From assembly GCF_002893765.1 (NCBI RefSeq), contig NZ_CP025938.1, forward strand, positions 2,747,501 through 2,811,500: DNA of 64,000 bases, read 5' to 3'. The notes under the pieces are model-generated. The model had not been told where the DNA came from. It did not search any database and was given only the letters and a program-made list of their open reading frames with translations. Both the position numbers and the translations under genes were made by a program. The stretch is from Tamlana carrageenivorans (GTDB taxonomy: Bacteria; Bacteroidota; Bacteroidia; Flavobacteriales; Flavobacteriaceae). Below are positions 20,565-29,604 of the stretch, piece by piece; position 1 is the stretch's first letter, and each line of letters opens with the position of its first letter.

Positions 20565-21475
20565 TTAAACACGGGTTCCCCTATGATGGTTTTGGTTAAA
20601 GCGCTGTCTTCTAATTCACCAAAATCAAGTTCATCAGCTGATAAAATATCAATATCAATATTTCTAAGAATGACCGTTACCTTGTAATATTGCAAGTAAA
20701 CATGACCTCTATAACCTGTAGCAGGAACGACTGTGGCAACCAGTGGGTTTAGGTAATCGGCTAGGTCATCCATAGTTTTGTCGTTAGCAGGGTTATTATC
20801 TGTGGTGTGGTTTTCTTCGTCACGTGTTTTTACACCATCACCATCATCATCATCATCTAAATAATCAGGAATGCCATCGCCGTCGGTATCTTGCGCATCA
20901 CTCGGATCGCCATCACCATTAGGATCTGGGTTTTCATCTTTGGTTAAAATATTATCACCATCATCGTCAGCATCTAGATAATTTGGAATTCCATCATTAT
21001 CAGTATCGTCATTGGTAAAATCATCATCTCCATCTAGGTCTTCAAATATAGAAGAGATACCATCATCATCAGCTTCCGTTAAAACGGTTTTAACATCGGC
21101 TATGCCACTGGTACTTTGAATGTCTTTTGTAATATTTATTTCAGAATTTGGTACATCACTACAAAACAAATCACTTGGTAAGGTGGTGTTGCTATACGTT
21201 CTATAATTAAAAGGATTTGTAGAACTGATGGTATACGACTTTTCAAAAACACCATCGGCTTCAACGCTGAGTATATCATCTAAAGTAACTCCGGTTAGTT
21301 TTAGAGACAAGGATTCTGAAGGATCATTTTTAGTTTTAAAAAATACGAGATTGTTTATTCCACAACTGCTAAATGTGTCTTCAAAATCCAATTCAATAGT
21401 AATAATATCACCATCATCACAAGATAAATTAAACACTAAACTCAACAAAATTAAGACAAAATACAGTTTACGCAT
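20561..21475 (-). CDS. Lipoprotein with Asp-rich TSP3-type calcium repeats
   Basis: 304 residues from the ATG at 21475; a longer reading from TTG at 21493 adds only six residues before the signal peptide and is less likely. Residues 1-19 are a lipoprotein signal with lipobox NLSC, so Cys19 should be lipidated. The N-terminal half (about 25-130) is a beta-rich domain. About 140-230 contains repeated DxDxDG loops (DTDNDGIPNYLDADDDGD, DTDGDGIPDYLDDDDDGD), typical of thrombospondin type 3 calcium-binding repeats. A further 70-residue domain (VVPATGYRGHVYLQYYKVTV) follows. Similar lipoproteins are common in marine Bacteroidota and are probably outer-membrane attached; no specific function can be named. 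Confidence 0.8.
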   Translation of the reverse strand: MRKLYFVLILLSLVFNLSCDDGDIITIELDFEDTFSSCGINNLVFFKTKNDPSESLSLKLTGVTLDDILSVEADGVFEKSYTISSTNPFNYRTYSNTTLPSDLFCSDVPNSEINITKDIQSTSGIADVKTVLTEADDDGISSIFEDLDGDDDFTNDDTDNDGIPNYLDADDDGDNILTKDENPDPNGDGDPSDAQDTDGDGIPDYLDDDDDGDGVKTRDEENHTTDNNPANDKTMDDLADYLNPLVATVVPATGYRGHVYLQYYKVTVILRNIDIDILSADELDFGELEDSALTKTIIGEPVFN

Positions 21476-21526
21476 GGGAATTATTTTAGGCAAAAATAAT
21501 GGAATTGTAAATTATAACGCATCATA

Positions 21527-21556
21527 TTGATAATAATTTTATTTGAATTACTTTTG
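21527..21556 (+). promoter_or_regulatory. Bacteroidota-type promoter of the cysteine desulfurase gene
   Basis: TTG (21527-21529), a 19-nt spacer, then TACTTTTG (21549-21556), which fits TAnnTTTG exactly. The predicted start lies near 21563, which supports the ATG at 21584 as the true start rather than the upstream in-frame TTG that lies inside this promoter. Confidence 0.58.
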
Positions 21557-21583
21557 AACTTAGAACATAATTTTACAAGCGAG

Positions 21584-22729
21584 ATGGTACAGGTTTATTT
21601 TGATAATGCAGCAACAACGCCTCTTAGAGATGATGTTATTAAGCGAATAGCTGAAGTTATGAAAAGTCAATTTGGTAATCCATCTTCATCACACAGCTTT
21701 GGCCGCTTATCAAAATCTTTAGTGGAAAAATCGAGAAAAACCGTAGCCAAATGCCTAAATGTATCGGCTGGTGAAATTATTTTTACTTCCGGTGGTACCG
21801 AAGCCAACAACTTTATTTTAAAAAGCGCCGTTAAGGATTTGGGCGTAAATCATATAATTACGTCTCGTATAGAGCATCATGCCGTTTTAAATACCGTTCA
21901 ACAACTTGAATTAGATAAGGCTATTAAAGTGAGCTATGTGAATTTGGATGCCAACGGTGAAGTTGATTTTAATCATTTAGAGGCCTTACTCCAAACGGAC
22001 GCTAAATCCTTAGTGAGTTTGATGCATATTAATAATGAAATTGGAAATATTCTAGATTTAAAACGTGTTTCAGAACTGTGTAAAGCGCACCAAGCTTTAT
22101 TACATACCGATGCGGTTCAATCTATTGGGCATTATAAATTGGACTTAGAGGCTATTGCCATAGATTTTCTAACAGCTTCTGCTCATAAATTTCATGGCCC
22201 TAAAGGTTTAGGATTCGCTTTTATTAGGAAAAACTCAGGAATACAACCTCTTATTGTAGGCGGAGAGCAGGAGCGTGGCCTTCGAGCGGGAACAGAAAAT
22301 GTACCCAGTATCGTAGGTTTAGAAACCGCGTTAATTCTGGCTCATGATAATTTTGAAACAGAATTTCAATTTCTAAAAGCTTTGAAGGGGTATTTCATAG
22401 AAAAACTAACCAGCGAAATTCCAAATATCGCCTTTAATGGACATTCCAAGGATTTAGAAAAAAGTAGTCCTACCTTATTGAGTGTGCGTTTGCCAATGCC
22501 AGAAGATAAAGCGGCTATGATTTTGTTTCAACTGGATTTAAAAGGTGTAGCCTGTTCTCGAGGTAGTGCTTGCCAAAGTGGAAGCTCTAAAAAATCCCAT
22601 GTCTTAGAAGCAATATTAAATGATGAAGACCTGCAAAAACCATCACTACGCTTTTCTTTAAGTGTATTTAATACTAAAGAAGAAGTAGATTACGTCGTGA
22701 ATGTTTTAAAGGACTTAGTGAACGTTTAA
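21584..22729 (+). CDS. Cysteine desulfurase (class V aminotransferase, NifS/IscS type)
   Basis: 381 residues from the ATG at 21584, where the conserved VYFDNAATTPLRDDV begins. It is a PLP-dependent fold-type I enzyme that removes sulfur from L-cysteine to give alanine and a persulfide for Fe-S cluster or thio-cofactor assembly. Visible features are the phosphate-binding SGGTEANN loop, the PLP lysine in SAHKFHG (Lys202) and the catalytic cysteine in the SRGSACQSG loop (Cys330), plus the conserved RAGTENV. Full length for the family. No isc or suf genes are adjacent, so the pathway (housekeeping Fe-S or tRNA thiolation) cannot be decided here. Its TAA stop overlaps the stop of the convergent TonB-receptor gene (TTAA, 22726-22729), and no terminator separates them. 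Confidence 0.9.
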   Translation: MVQVYFDNAATTPLRDDVIKRIAEVMKSQFGNPSSSHSFGRLSKSLVEKSRKTVAKCLNVSAGEIIFTSGGTEANNFILKSAVKDLGVNHIITSRIEHHAVLNTVQQLELDKAIKVSYVNLDANGEVDFNHLEALLQTDAKSLVSLMHINNEIGNILDLKRVSELCKAHQALLHTDAVQSIGHYKLDLEAIAIDFLTASAHKFHGPKGLGFAFIRKNSGIQPLIVGGEQERGLRAGTENVPSIVGLETALILAHDNFETEFQFLKALKGYFIEKLTSEIPNIAFNGHSKDLEKSSPTLLSVRLPMPEDKAAMILFQLDLKGVACSRGSACQSGSSKKSHVLEAILNDEDLQKPSLRFSLSVFNTKEEVDYVVNVLKDLVNV

Positions 22730-25185
22730 AATTTCATGGTTGTTCTAACATTAAACACGCGTGGTGTTAAATAATTAGGGATGGCAATTTGTCGTTTACT
22801 GTTAACATCTCTAACCCAGGTATTGGTTATGGAGTTCTGTACATCGAAAATGTTAAAGATTTCTATACCAAAAGACAATTCTTTGAAAGCTTTTCGCCAT
22901 CCTTTTTCAAATTGTTTATTACGGTCTACAAGGACGTATTGTACCCCTAAATCTGCTCGTTTATAATCAGGTAAGCGTAATTGGTATTCGTAAGGATCGG
23001 CGTAACTTGGTGAACCACCAGGAAGTCCAGTGTTATATACCAAATTTAAATACATTTTCAAGCTTGGTACATTAGGTACATAGTCTTGAAATAAGGCAGC
23101 AAATTTTAAACGCTGATCGGTAGGTCTAGCAATGTAGCCACGGTTGTTAATATTTTCTTCTGTTTTTAAAAATCCGAAGCTGAACCAAGACTCCGTTCCA
23201 GGAACAAACTCCCCGTTTAAGCGCATATCCAAACCATAGGCATAAGCTTCAGCACTGTTGTTTGCGCGGTATCTGATGCGGACATTTTCAAGGGTATACG
23301 GGTTGACATCGGTAAGTTTTTTATAATAAACTTCGGAAGTCAGTTTAAAAGGGCGATTCCACATTTTAAAACTGTAATCATTTCCTATAACCAAATGAAT
23401 TGATTTTTGAGCTTTTACATCGGGTTGTACCTCTCCATTCATATCACGAAGCTCTCGGTAGAAGGGAGGTTGATAATACAAACCTGTGGCTACTCTAAAA
23501 AGCATGTCTTTTTTCCAATCTGGTTTTATGGAAAACTGGCCCCTCGGACTAAAAACTGTTTGATTGGATGAGGCAATGCCATCGCCGCTAACCGTCCAAT
23601 TGTGCATACGAACACCAGCATTGTACCACACGTCGCTAGATCCTATATTATCACGCTTACTCCATTGGGCATAGGCTTGAATTCTGTTAATTTGAGTGTG
23701 ATTAAAGGCTCTAACGTTTTGAAAAGGTTCTAACGGCCCTGTATATGGTTCGTAAGGTTGCTGGTTAGAGGGTGTTTTAGGTGGGCGAATTGAAAATCCT
23801 GTAGAATCAATAACTTCCCACTCAACCAAGCGGTCGCGAATATCTTCATTGGTGTATTTCAACGACCAATCGAAACGATGGTCTTCAAGCTTAAAGTTTC
23901 CTTTATGTTCAATATTGGTTATAAGCGCGTCCAAATCGTTTCTTCCATGGGTTAATTGTCCGCCAATGCCTTCACTATACTCTACTTCACCTAAGTTTTC
24001 ATCACCTATATTGGCATTAACGACACCCAATCGGTACTGCGCTAAAATATCAAAGTGTTCCTGCTCCTGGGTATTATACATGGAGGCGATAAGATGTAAA
24101 GTTAAATCGTCGTTTGCAAGATAACTGCCCTTAAAAGCGCCAAATAAGGTTTGGTATTGATCTTTTTCCTGCCCTTCATAAAAGACTAATAAAGCCATGG
24201 GGTCGGCTAAGGTACCAAAGTTGGTTTGTCGTGTTTGTGGTTCGTAACTATATTTGTTTAAGGAAGCGTTTCCAAGAAAACTCAAATGAAATTTATCTGA
24301 AAATTTATAGGTAAAAAACCCTTGAATATCACCAAAAGCAGGTCTGAAATTAGTTTCGGTTTCTTTAGCATTTACCAATAAACTATTATCGCGGTACCTA
24401 GCGCCTACAATGGCAGAAAACTTGGAGTCCTTACTCATGTTTTCAACAGAAACACTAGCGCCTAGCAAACTCACATCGGCATTTGCTTCAAATTGATAAG
24501 GTGTTTTATAGGTAATGTCAAGAACCGATGATAATTTGTCGCCATACTTGGCCTGAAAACCACCAGCAGAGAAATCAACATTCTTTACCATATTGGTGTT
24601 TACAAAGCTTAAGCCTTCTTGTTGTCCCGAACGGATTAAAAAAGGACGATAGACTTCAATATCATTAACATACACTAAATTTTCATCAAAATTACCACCA
24701 CGAACCGAGTATTGCGTACTTAACTCATTATTGTTACTAACACCTGGTAGGGTTAGCAATAAGTTTTCTACACCGGCATTAGCTCCAGGAATTTTTCTAA
24801 TGGCTTCAGGATCTAAAGTGGTAATCCCTTCAACGGCCTTTCTTTCTCCGCTATTAATGATAACCGTTGCAATTTGCTCTACGGAAGCATTCATAATCGG
24901 ATTAAACTCGTAAGTTTCACCATTTTTCAAATTGAAAACACTTTCAATATTTTTAAAGGCAACATGCGTAAATACAACTTTGATGTCCCGATTAGCAGGA
25001 ATAGTAAGTGTGTAAAATCCGTTTTCATTGCTTACGGTTCCTTGGTTAAGATATTTGATATTCACCTTTTCCACAGGTAAATTTTGATCATCTAGAATAA
25101 CACCTTTAATAGTAGCTGTTTGGGCAGCACTAACATAGATTAAGACGAAAAATAGGATGGAGGTTAGTAAAGTTTTAGCTTTCAA
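22726..25185 (-). CDS. TonB-dependent outer-membrane receptor
   Basis: 819 residues. Signal peptide 1-21 (ending SAAQ). About 23-110 is a carboxypeptidase-regulatory-like beta-sandwich (IKGVILDDQNLPVEKVNIKYLNQGTVSNENGFY), common at the N-terminus of Bacteroidota receptors. The plug domain, about 115-225, has IRKIPGANAGVENLLLTLPGV and YSVRGGNFDENLVYVNDIEV. The remainder is the 22-strand-type barrel ending in an aromatic terminal strand (RVFNVRTTMKF). No SusD-like gene is adjacent, so it is not an obvious SusC. It lies 14 bp downstream of an M23 peptidase gene on the same strand and is probably cotranscribed. The substrate is unknown; siderophores, cofactors or peptides are possible. Confidence 0.88.
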   Translation of the reverse strand: MKAKTLLTSILFFVLIYVSAAQTATIKGVILDDQNLPVEKVNIKYLNQGTVSNENGFYTLTIPANRDIKVVFTHVAFKNIESVFNLKNGETYEFNPIMNASVEQIATVIINSGERKAVEGITTLDPEAIRKIPGANAGVENLLLTLPGVSNNNELSTQYSVRGGNFDENLVYVNDIEVYRPFLIRSGQQEGLSFVNTNMVKNVDFSAGGFQAKYGDKLSSVLDITYKTPYQFEANADVSLLGASVSVENMSKDSKFSAIVGARYRDNSLLVNAKETETNFRPAFGDIQGFFTYKFSDKFHLSFLGNASLNKYSYEPQTRQTNFGTLADPMALLVFYEGQEKDQYQTLFGAFKGSYLANDDLTLHLIASMYNTQEQEHFDILAQYRLGVVNANIGDENLGEVEYSEGIGGQLTHGRNDLDALITNIEHKGNFKLEDHRFDWSLKYTNEDIRDRLVEWEVIDSTGFSIRPPKTPSNQQPYEPYTGPLEPFQNVRAFNHTQINRIQAYAQWSKRDNIGSSDVWYNAGVRMHNWTVSGDGIASSNQTVFSPRGQFSIKPDWKKDMLFRVATGLYYQPPFYRELRDMNGEVQPDVKAQKSIHLVIGNDYSFKMWNRPFKLTSEVYYKKLTDVNPYTLENVRIRYRANNSAEAYAYGLDMRLNGEFVPGTESWFSFGFLKTEENINNRGYIARPTDQRLKFAALFQDYVPNVPSLKMYLNLVYNTGLPGGSPSYADPYEYQLRLPDYKRADLGVQYVLVDRNKQFEKGWRKAFKELSFGIEIFNIFDVQNSITNTWVRDVNSKRQIAIPNYLTPRVFNVRTTMKF

Positions 25186-25199
25186 AGGTATGTGTTGGT

Positions 25200-26885
25200 T
25201 TATTTTCTGTAAAATAACGCTTCAAAAGTAGAATTATTTCCCACATTATCGGTTACAATAAGCTTTAAATTGTTTTTAGTTTCAGAAATGATATCATCAC
25301 TAAAATGGTAAGTTAACGTGTTGTTTTTATATTCATATTCCATTAAAATCCATTTGCCATTAATGGTAGCTCGGTATTTTGAAATGCCAGAAGCATCATC
25401 CGAAATTTTAATTTTTAATTCACTATGGTTGCTAATCCATTGCTCATTTTTAAAATTAACAGGCTTTATAGTAGGGGCAACAGTATCTGATGCAATAGTA
25501 TAAATACCTAGGTTTTTAGCGTTTCCAACTAAAAAGTTACCTTCATGTTTTGTTGAGGTATAGCTGGGTTTCTGGTTGTGTCCAATAAGTTGAGCGATGT
25601 ATAACTTACTTCTGTCTGCTTCTTTATAATGACTAACATCAAATGTGATTTTAAAATTCTTTTTGGTGGCTTTAGTGTCTTCATGAAGTTTAACGGTATC
25701 ATTTTTAACTTCAAAATCCATATAAAAGTCTTCGTAAAACGTGTCTTTATAAAAATCGACTGAAACCCGTCCTTCTTTTAAATTGGTTGTTTGATTCGCA
25801 TTTATAAAATAAGGCGTTACTATAGGCGCTTCTGCTTGAGCAAGACTGTCCGTTTTACCGTTAATATGTATGGTTACCCAAGATGAATTGCTTTTAAAAT
25901 CGGAAACGCGAATTTTATAAACCATGCTCATTTGGTCCTGAACTTTTACGATACCATCGTTAACAAGAGGCTTAATAATACTAAGCGGATTATTAATCTT
26001 AAATAATTTTTGAATGCGTTTTTTAGACGTGGTATAGGTTTCGTAATCGATGAGCTGATTGATGTATTTGGTTTCACTAAATGAAAAACGTTTAAAATCA
26101 AGTTCATAGTTTTGTGTGCCATTTACAAACGATTGGATGTTGTAAACGCCATTTGAGTTAGGGGCCAGATCCAAACGGTCTATGGTTTCAATTCCAAAAC
26201 CAATATGCCCTATAGCGTCAATGTTTTCGGTGGTATAATCGCCACCTTTTAGGGGTGCTAATAATAATTTTTGTTTGCTATTTTTACCATTAATAAAAGA
26301 TGTATCGTCTAATGGGAAAACATAAATGGACTTGATCACTGGGTTTTTGGAATCTGGTGAATCAATTCCAAAAAGCATGGGGTTCATGGGGCGTTCTTCT
26401 TTATCGCGAATTTCAAAATGCAAATGTGGACCTCCTGAGCCCCCGGTATTCCCACTGTAAGCTATTAGGCTGCCTTGTGTTACATTTAAAACACCGGCCT
26501 TAGGAAAATCTTCAATTTCATATGACTCCTGTTCATATTGACGTTTTTTGATATAAGCCTCTATTTCGGGAGCAAATTTTGAAAGATGACCATAAACCGT
26601 GGTATAACCATTTGGGTGGGTAATGTATAAAGCTTTTCCGTAACCCCAATGCGATACTTTAATCCGACTTACGTAGCCATTGGCGGAAGCCAGAACATGT
26701 AATCCTGTGCGGTTTTGAGTCTTGATGTCCATACCAGAATGGAAATGGTTTGAACGTAATTCGGCAAAAGTTCCAGAAAGGACAATAGGGATATCTAAAG
26801 GGGCACTAAAATAATCCTGAGGATAATTCGATTGGCCTTGAGAGAGAAATGAAATAAAAAAAACTAAAAATAGTATGATTCGCAT
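25200..26885 (-). CDS. Secreted M23 (LytM-type) metallopeptidase
   Basis: 561 residues with a short signal peptide (about 1-18, ending SQGQ). The N-terminal third is an M23 peptidase domain with the zinc motif HxxxD (His49-Asp53 in NHFHSGMD), the GYTTVYGHLSKF segment and the second zinc motif GGPHLHFEIRD. These residues are the full LytM set, so the enzyme should be an active peptidoglycan DD- or cross-bridge endopeptidase acting in the periplasm. The C-terminal 350 residues are beta-rich and lack a known signature; they may regulate or position the enzyme. The gene is first in a two-gene unit with the TonB receptor. The start is the ATG directly before the hydrophobic core of the signal. Confidence 0.88.
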   Translation of the reverse strand: MRIILFLVFFISFLSQGQSNYPQDYFSAPLDIPIVLSGTFAELRSNHFHSGMDIKTQNRTGLHVLASANGYVSRIKVSHWGYGKALYITHPNGYTTVYGHLSKFAPEIEAYIKKRQYEQESYEIEDFPKAGVLNVTQGSLIAYSGNTGGSGGPHLHFEIRDKEERPMNPMLFGIDSPDSKNPVIKSIYVFPLDDTSFINGKNSKQKLLLAPLKGGDYTTENIDAIGHIGFGIETIDRLDLAPNSNGVYNIQSFVNGTQNYELDFKRFSFSETKYINQLIDYETYTTSKKRIQKLFKINNPLSIIKPLVNDGIVKVQDQMSMVYKIRVSDFKSNSSWVTIHINGKTDSLAQAEAPIVTPYFINANQTTNLKEGRVSVDFYKDTFYEDFYMDFEVKNDTVKLHEDTKATKKNFKITFDVSHYKEADRSKLYIAQLIGHNQKPSYTSTKHEGNFLVGNAKNLGIYTIASDTVAPTIKPVNFKNEQWISNHSELKIKISDDASGISKYRATINGKWILMEYEYKNNTLTYHFSDDIISETKNNLKLIVTDNVGNNSTFEALFYRK

Positions 26886-27009
26886 AGATAAAGTATTCCG
26901 GCTAAAATATCAATCATGCCATTAAAAAGCAAAGAATAAAACAAAAATCAAGTCAATGTTTATCTAGGCTATCGTAAAATTGGCTTTTTAAAATTTTATG
27001 AGAAAACAA

Positions 27010-27040
27010 TTGTTATTTAACCTCAGGTATGTTAACTTTG
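27010..27040 (+). promoter_or_regulatory. Bacteroidota-type promoter of the zapA/rny block
   Basis: TTG (27010-27012), a 20-nt spacer, then TAACTTTG (27033-27040), an exact TAnnTTTG box. The predicted start at about 27047 gives a leader of about 18 nt to the ATG at 27065. Confidence 0.6.
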
Positions 27041-27064
27041 TAATGTAAGTATTGAAAATTGTAA

Positions 27065-27355
27065 ATGAGTAATATTGAAGATATTGTAAATTCGTTAGAA
27101 GGCAAAATTGATAAATTACTACATAAACTGGAGCTTTTAAAGCTTGATAATTTGAAATTATTGGAAGAATTGGAAGCTTCAAAGCAAGAAATTTTAATCC
27201 AAAAAGGAAAAAATTCAAATTGGGAAGAAAAATATGAAGCTTTAAAAATGGCAAATTCAATACTTGGTAGTGACGATAATAAAAGAGAAACCAAGCTTAA
27301 AATAAATGCCTTAATTCGAGATATAGATCATTGTATTGCTCAATTATCTGATTAA
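27065..27355 (+). CDS. Small coiled-coil protein upstream of zapA
   Basis: 96 residues, almost wholly helical and charged, with a Leu/Ile heptad pattern through about residues 5-65 (IEDIVNSLEGKIDKLLHKLEL), so a parallel or antiparallel coiled coil is expected. It lies 15 bp upstream of zapA. A gene of this kind often precedes zapA in Flavobacteriia, and a role in division alongside ZapA, perhaps analogous to ZapB, is a reasonable inference but not shown. No enzymatic motif is present. Cytoplasmic; no signal sequence. Confidence 0.75.
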   Translation: MSNIEDIVNSLEGKIDKLLHKLELLKLDNLKLLEELEASKQEILIQKGKNSNWEEKYEALKMANSILGSDDNKRETKLKINALIRDIDHCIAQLSD

Positions 27356-27370
27356 AGCTAGTTAAATTCA

Positions 27371-27658
27371 ATGTCTGAAAAGCTTAAAATAAAGCTGTCT
27401 ATAGCAAATCGAGTATATCCTTTAACGATTGATGCAAGTCAAGAGGAAGGTTTACGAAAAGCCGCTAAAAGCATTGAAAACATGATAAAACAATTTGAGC
27501 AAAGTTATTCTGTTCGAGATAAGCAAGATGTTTTAGCCATGTGTGCTTTGCAATTTGCAAATCAAGTGGAACAGAAATCTATGGATAAAGCAAATGTGTC
27601 TGAACATGTTGAAGAGAAGCTAAAAGCTTTAGACAGCTTGTTAGAATCTTATGTATAG
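27371..27658 (+). CDS. zapA: Cell division protein ZapA
   Basis: 95 residues. The N-terminal 45 residues form the ZapA beta-alpha head (KLKIKLSIANRVYPLTIDASQEEGLRKAAKSIENMI) and the rest is a long helix that dimerises in ZapA (DVLAMCALQFANQVEQKS, then EEKLKALDSLLES). ZapA crosslinks FtsZ filaments at the division site. Length and pattern fit the family. It follows the coiled-coil gene by 15 bp and precedes a 6S-like RNA and rny, an arrangement I associate with Flavobacteriia. Confidence 0.9.
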   Translation: MSEKLKIKLSIANRVYPLTIDASQEEGLRKAAKSIENMIKQFEQSYSVRDKQDVLAMCALQFANQVEQKSMDKANVSEHVEEKLKALDSLLESYV

Positions 27659-27689
27659 ACTCTAAACGTTCTTTAAAATAAACAAAAGT

Positions 27690-27866
27690 TACTGCCTACA
27701 TTGGTTATTTTTTTTGATAAACTCAACGTTAATTCTTTAAAAAGGGTGAGTTTAAGTTGTAAAAGCATGCTGCATTTATTGCAGACCCTTGATCAGCTTG
27801 TTAGCCCTAAACTTGTTTTTAAGGAGTTTATACAAAATCTTATGCTGGTGTAGGCTTTTTTTATAT
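27690..27866 (+). ncRNA. ssrS: 6S-like RNA (SsrS)
   Basis: The zapA-rny gap of 229 bp can fold into a long rod. A closing stem GCCTACA (27694-27700) pairs with TGTAGGC (27849-27855), directly followed by a T-run (27856-27861) that would end transcription. Further in, ATAAACTC (27717-27724) pairs with GAGTTTAT (27824-27831), and an apical hairpin is CTGCA (27770-27774) with TGCAG (27780-27784). A long hairpin with an open internal region is the hallmark of 6S RNA, which binds RNA polymerase holoenzyme in stationary phase. The neighbourhood next to zapA also fits. The exact 5' end is a guess. Identification rests on structure and context, not on a covariance search. Confidence 0.72.
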
Positions 27867-27887
27867 ATTAAAATTAACTAATCAACG

Positions 27888-29462
27888 ATGTATAACTCAA
27901 TTATATTTGTAGTAGGAGGTGTCGTTTTAGGGCTTGCAATAGGCTTTATAATAGCAAAGACACTAGAGAAAAAAAATGCTTCTAAACTAGTAAAAGAAGC
28001 GAAAAAAAATGCCGCTTTAATACTTAAAGAAGCGAAAAGTGAAGGTGAAAACCTTAAAAAAGATAAAATACTTCAGGCGAAAGAAAAATTTATAGAGCTC
28101 AAGTCAGAGCATGAGAAAGTAATCTTATCACGTGATAAGAAAATGGCTGAAGCCGAAAAACGTACTAGAGATAAGGAATCTCAAGTGTCTAGTGAACTTT
28201 CCAAATCTAAGAAACTTAACGAAAGTCTTGAAAATAAAATAAAAGATTACCACCACAGGCTAGATGTTGTTGAGAAAAAGCAGGAAGAAGTCGATCGTTT
28301 ACATAAAAGTCAAGTACAACAACTAGAGGTGATTTCTAGTCTTTCTGCGGAAGAAGCTAAAGCACAGTTGGTAGAATCTTTAAAAGGTGAAGCTAAAAAT
28401 GATGCCATGGCTTTCGTTCAAAATGCTTTAGAAGAAGCAAAATTAACGGCCGAACAAGATGCTAAGAAAATAATAATCAATACCATTCAGCGTATTGGTA
28501 CCGAGGAAGCTGTAGATAACTGTGTGTCTGTATTTAATATAGAATCAGACGATGTAAAAGGACGTATTATTGGTCGTGAAGGGCGTAATATTAGAGCCAT
28601 TGAAGCTGCTACGGGGGTAGAAATTATTGTAGATGATACACCTGAAGCAATTATTTTATCTTGTTTTGATTCTGTAAGACGAGAAGTAGCTCGTTTGTCT
28701 CTTCATAAGCTTGTGACCGATGGCAGAATCCACCCAGCACGTATTGAAGAAGTGGTTAAGAAAACACAGAAACAAATTGAACAAGAAATTATTGAAGTTG
28801 GTAAACGTACCGTAATAGATTTAGGAATTCACAACCTGCATCCCGAACTTATTAAAATGGTAGGTAGAATGAAATACCGTTCTTCTTACGGACAAAATTT
28901 ATTACAACACTCCCGTGAAGTTGCCAAACTTTGTGGTGTAATGGCTGCCGAACTTGGTTTAAATCCGAAATTAGCGAAACGCGCTGGATTACTCCACGAT
29001 ATCGGAAAAGTGCCAGATGCAGAAGCAGATATGGAAACACCTCACGCTATTTTAGGTATGCAATGGGCTGAGAAGTTTAATGAGAAAGATGAAGTGTGTA
29101 ACGCTATTGGGGCACACCACGATGAAATTGAAATGAAATCATTATTGGCACCAATTATTCAAGTTTGTGATGCCATTTCAGGAGCAAGACCAGGAGCAAG
29201 ACGCCAGGTTTTAGACAGTTATATTCAACGTTTAAAAGATTTAGAAGATATTGCATTCGGATTCTCAGGCGTTAAAAAAGCATACGCGATTCAAGCGGGT
29301 AGAGAACTACGTGTTATTGTTGAAAGTGAAAAAGTAGACGATCAAAAGGCTTCTGAATTGTCATTTAGTATTTCGCAAAAAGTTCAAACCGATATGACTT
29401 ACCCAGGACAAGTAAAAGTAACTGTTATTAGAGAAACCAGAGCAGTTAATATTGCCAAGTAA
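27888..29462 (+). CDS. rny: Ribonuclease Y
   Basis: 524 residues. An N-terminal membrane helix (about 4-24, [19 protein letters not shown]) is followed by a long charged coiled coil (about 28-200), a KH RNA-binding domain (about 210-280 with [15 protein letters not shown]) and an HD domain (about 330-430, with the HDIGK motif near residue 370 and a later HHDEIE). This is the standard RNase Y layout and length: a membrane-bound endoribonuclease that starts mRNA decay. It follows the 6S-like RNA by about 25 bp and is closed by a strong terminator. It may be transcribed from the promoter before zapA, by read-through past the 6S terminator, or from its own promoter that I could not identify. Confidence 0.95.
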   Translation: MYNSIIFVVGGVVLGLAIGFIIAKTLEKKNASKLVKEAKKNAALILKEAKSEGENLKKDKILQAKEKFIELKSEHEKVILSRDKKMAEAEKRTRDKESQVSSELSKSKKLNESLENKIKDYHHRLDVVEKKQEEVDRLHKSQVQQLEVISSLSAEEAKAQLVESLKGEAKNDAMAFVQNALEEAKLTAEQDAKKIIINTIQRIGTEEAVDNCVSVFNIESDDVKGRIIGREGRNIRAIEAATGVEIIVDDTPEAIILSCFDSVRREVARLSLHKLVTDGRIHPARIEEVVKKTQKQIEQEIIEVGKRTVIDLGIHNLHPELIKMVGRMKYRSSYGQNLLQHSREVAKLCGVMAAELGLNPKLAKRAGLLHDIGKVPDAEADMETPHAILGMQWAEKFNEKDEVCNAIGAHHDEIEMKSLLAPIIQVCDAISGARPGARRQVLDSYIQRLKDLEDIAFGFSGVKKAYAIQAGRELRVIVESEKVDDQKASELSFSISQKVQTDMTYPGQVKVTVIRETRAVNIAK

Positions 29463-29492
29463 GCTTTAGGTGATAAAGCCTCACTTAAAAAC

Positions 29493-29520
29493 AAAAAAAC
29501 CAGCATGTGCTGGTTTTTTT
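29493..29520 (+). terminator. Intrinsic terminator after rny
   Basis: The stem ACCAGC (29499-29504) pairs with GCTGGT (29509-29514) around loop ATGT, extended by A-run and T-run pairing on both sides. The A-run on the left means it could also act on transcripts from the minus strand (xerD). Confidence 0.85.
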
Positions 29521-29527
29521 GTTTTTA

Positions 29528-29604
29528 AATTAACAATTAACAATTAACAATTAACAATTAACAATTAACAATTAACAATTAACAATTAACAATTAACAAT
29601 TAAC
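29528..29604. repeat. Heptanucleotide tandem repeat (TAACAAT), 11 copies
   Basis: Ten uninterrupted copies of TAACAAT run from 29531 to 29600, with matching partial units on both sides (29528-29530 and 29601-29604), 77 bp or 11.0 units in all. It fills the gap between the rny terminator and the xerD stop codon and touches the latter. No coding sequence is involved, so a length change would alter only the shared 3' region. Confidence 0.95.

Noticed and set aside
21475..21493. TTG at 21493 as start of the calcium-repeat lipoprotein
   Set aside because: It places six residues before a complete signal peptide; the ATG at 21475 gives a standard lipoprotein start.
26988..27294. Minus-strand open frames over the small coiled-coil gene
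   Set aside because: The + strand frame has a promoter, sits 15 bp before zapA and has a heptad pattern; the reverse frames are low-complexity Leu/Phe/Ser shadows.
29528..29604. Possible CRISPR array
   Set aside because: The unit is 7 bp and has no spacers; it is a simple tandem repeat.
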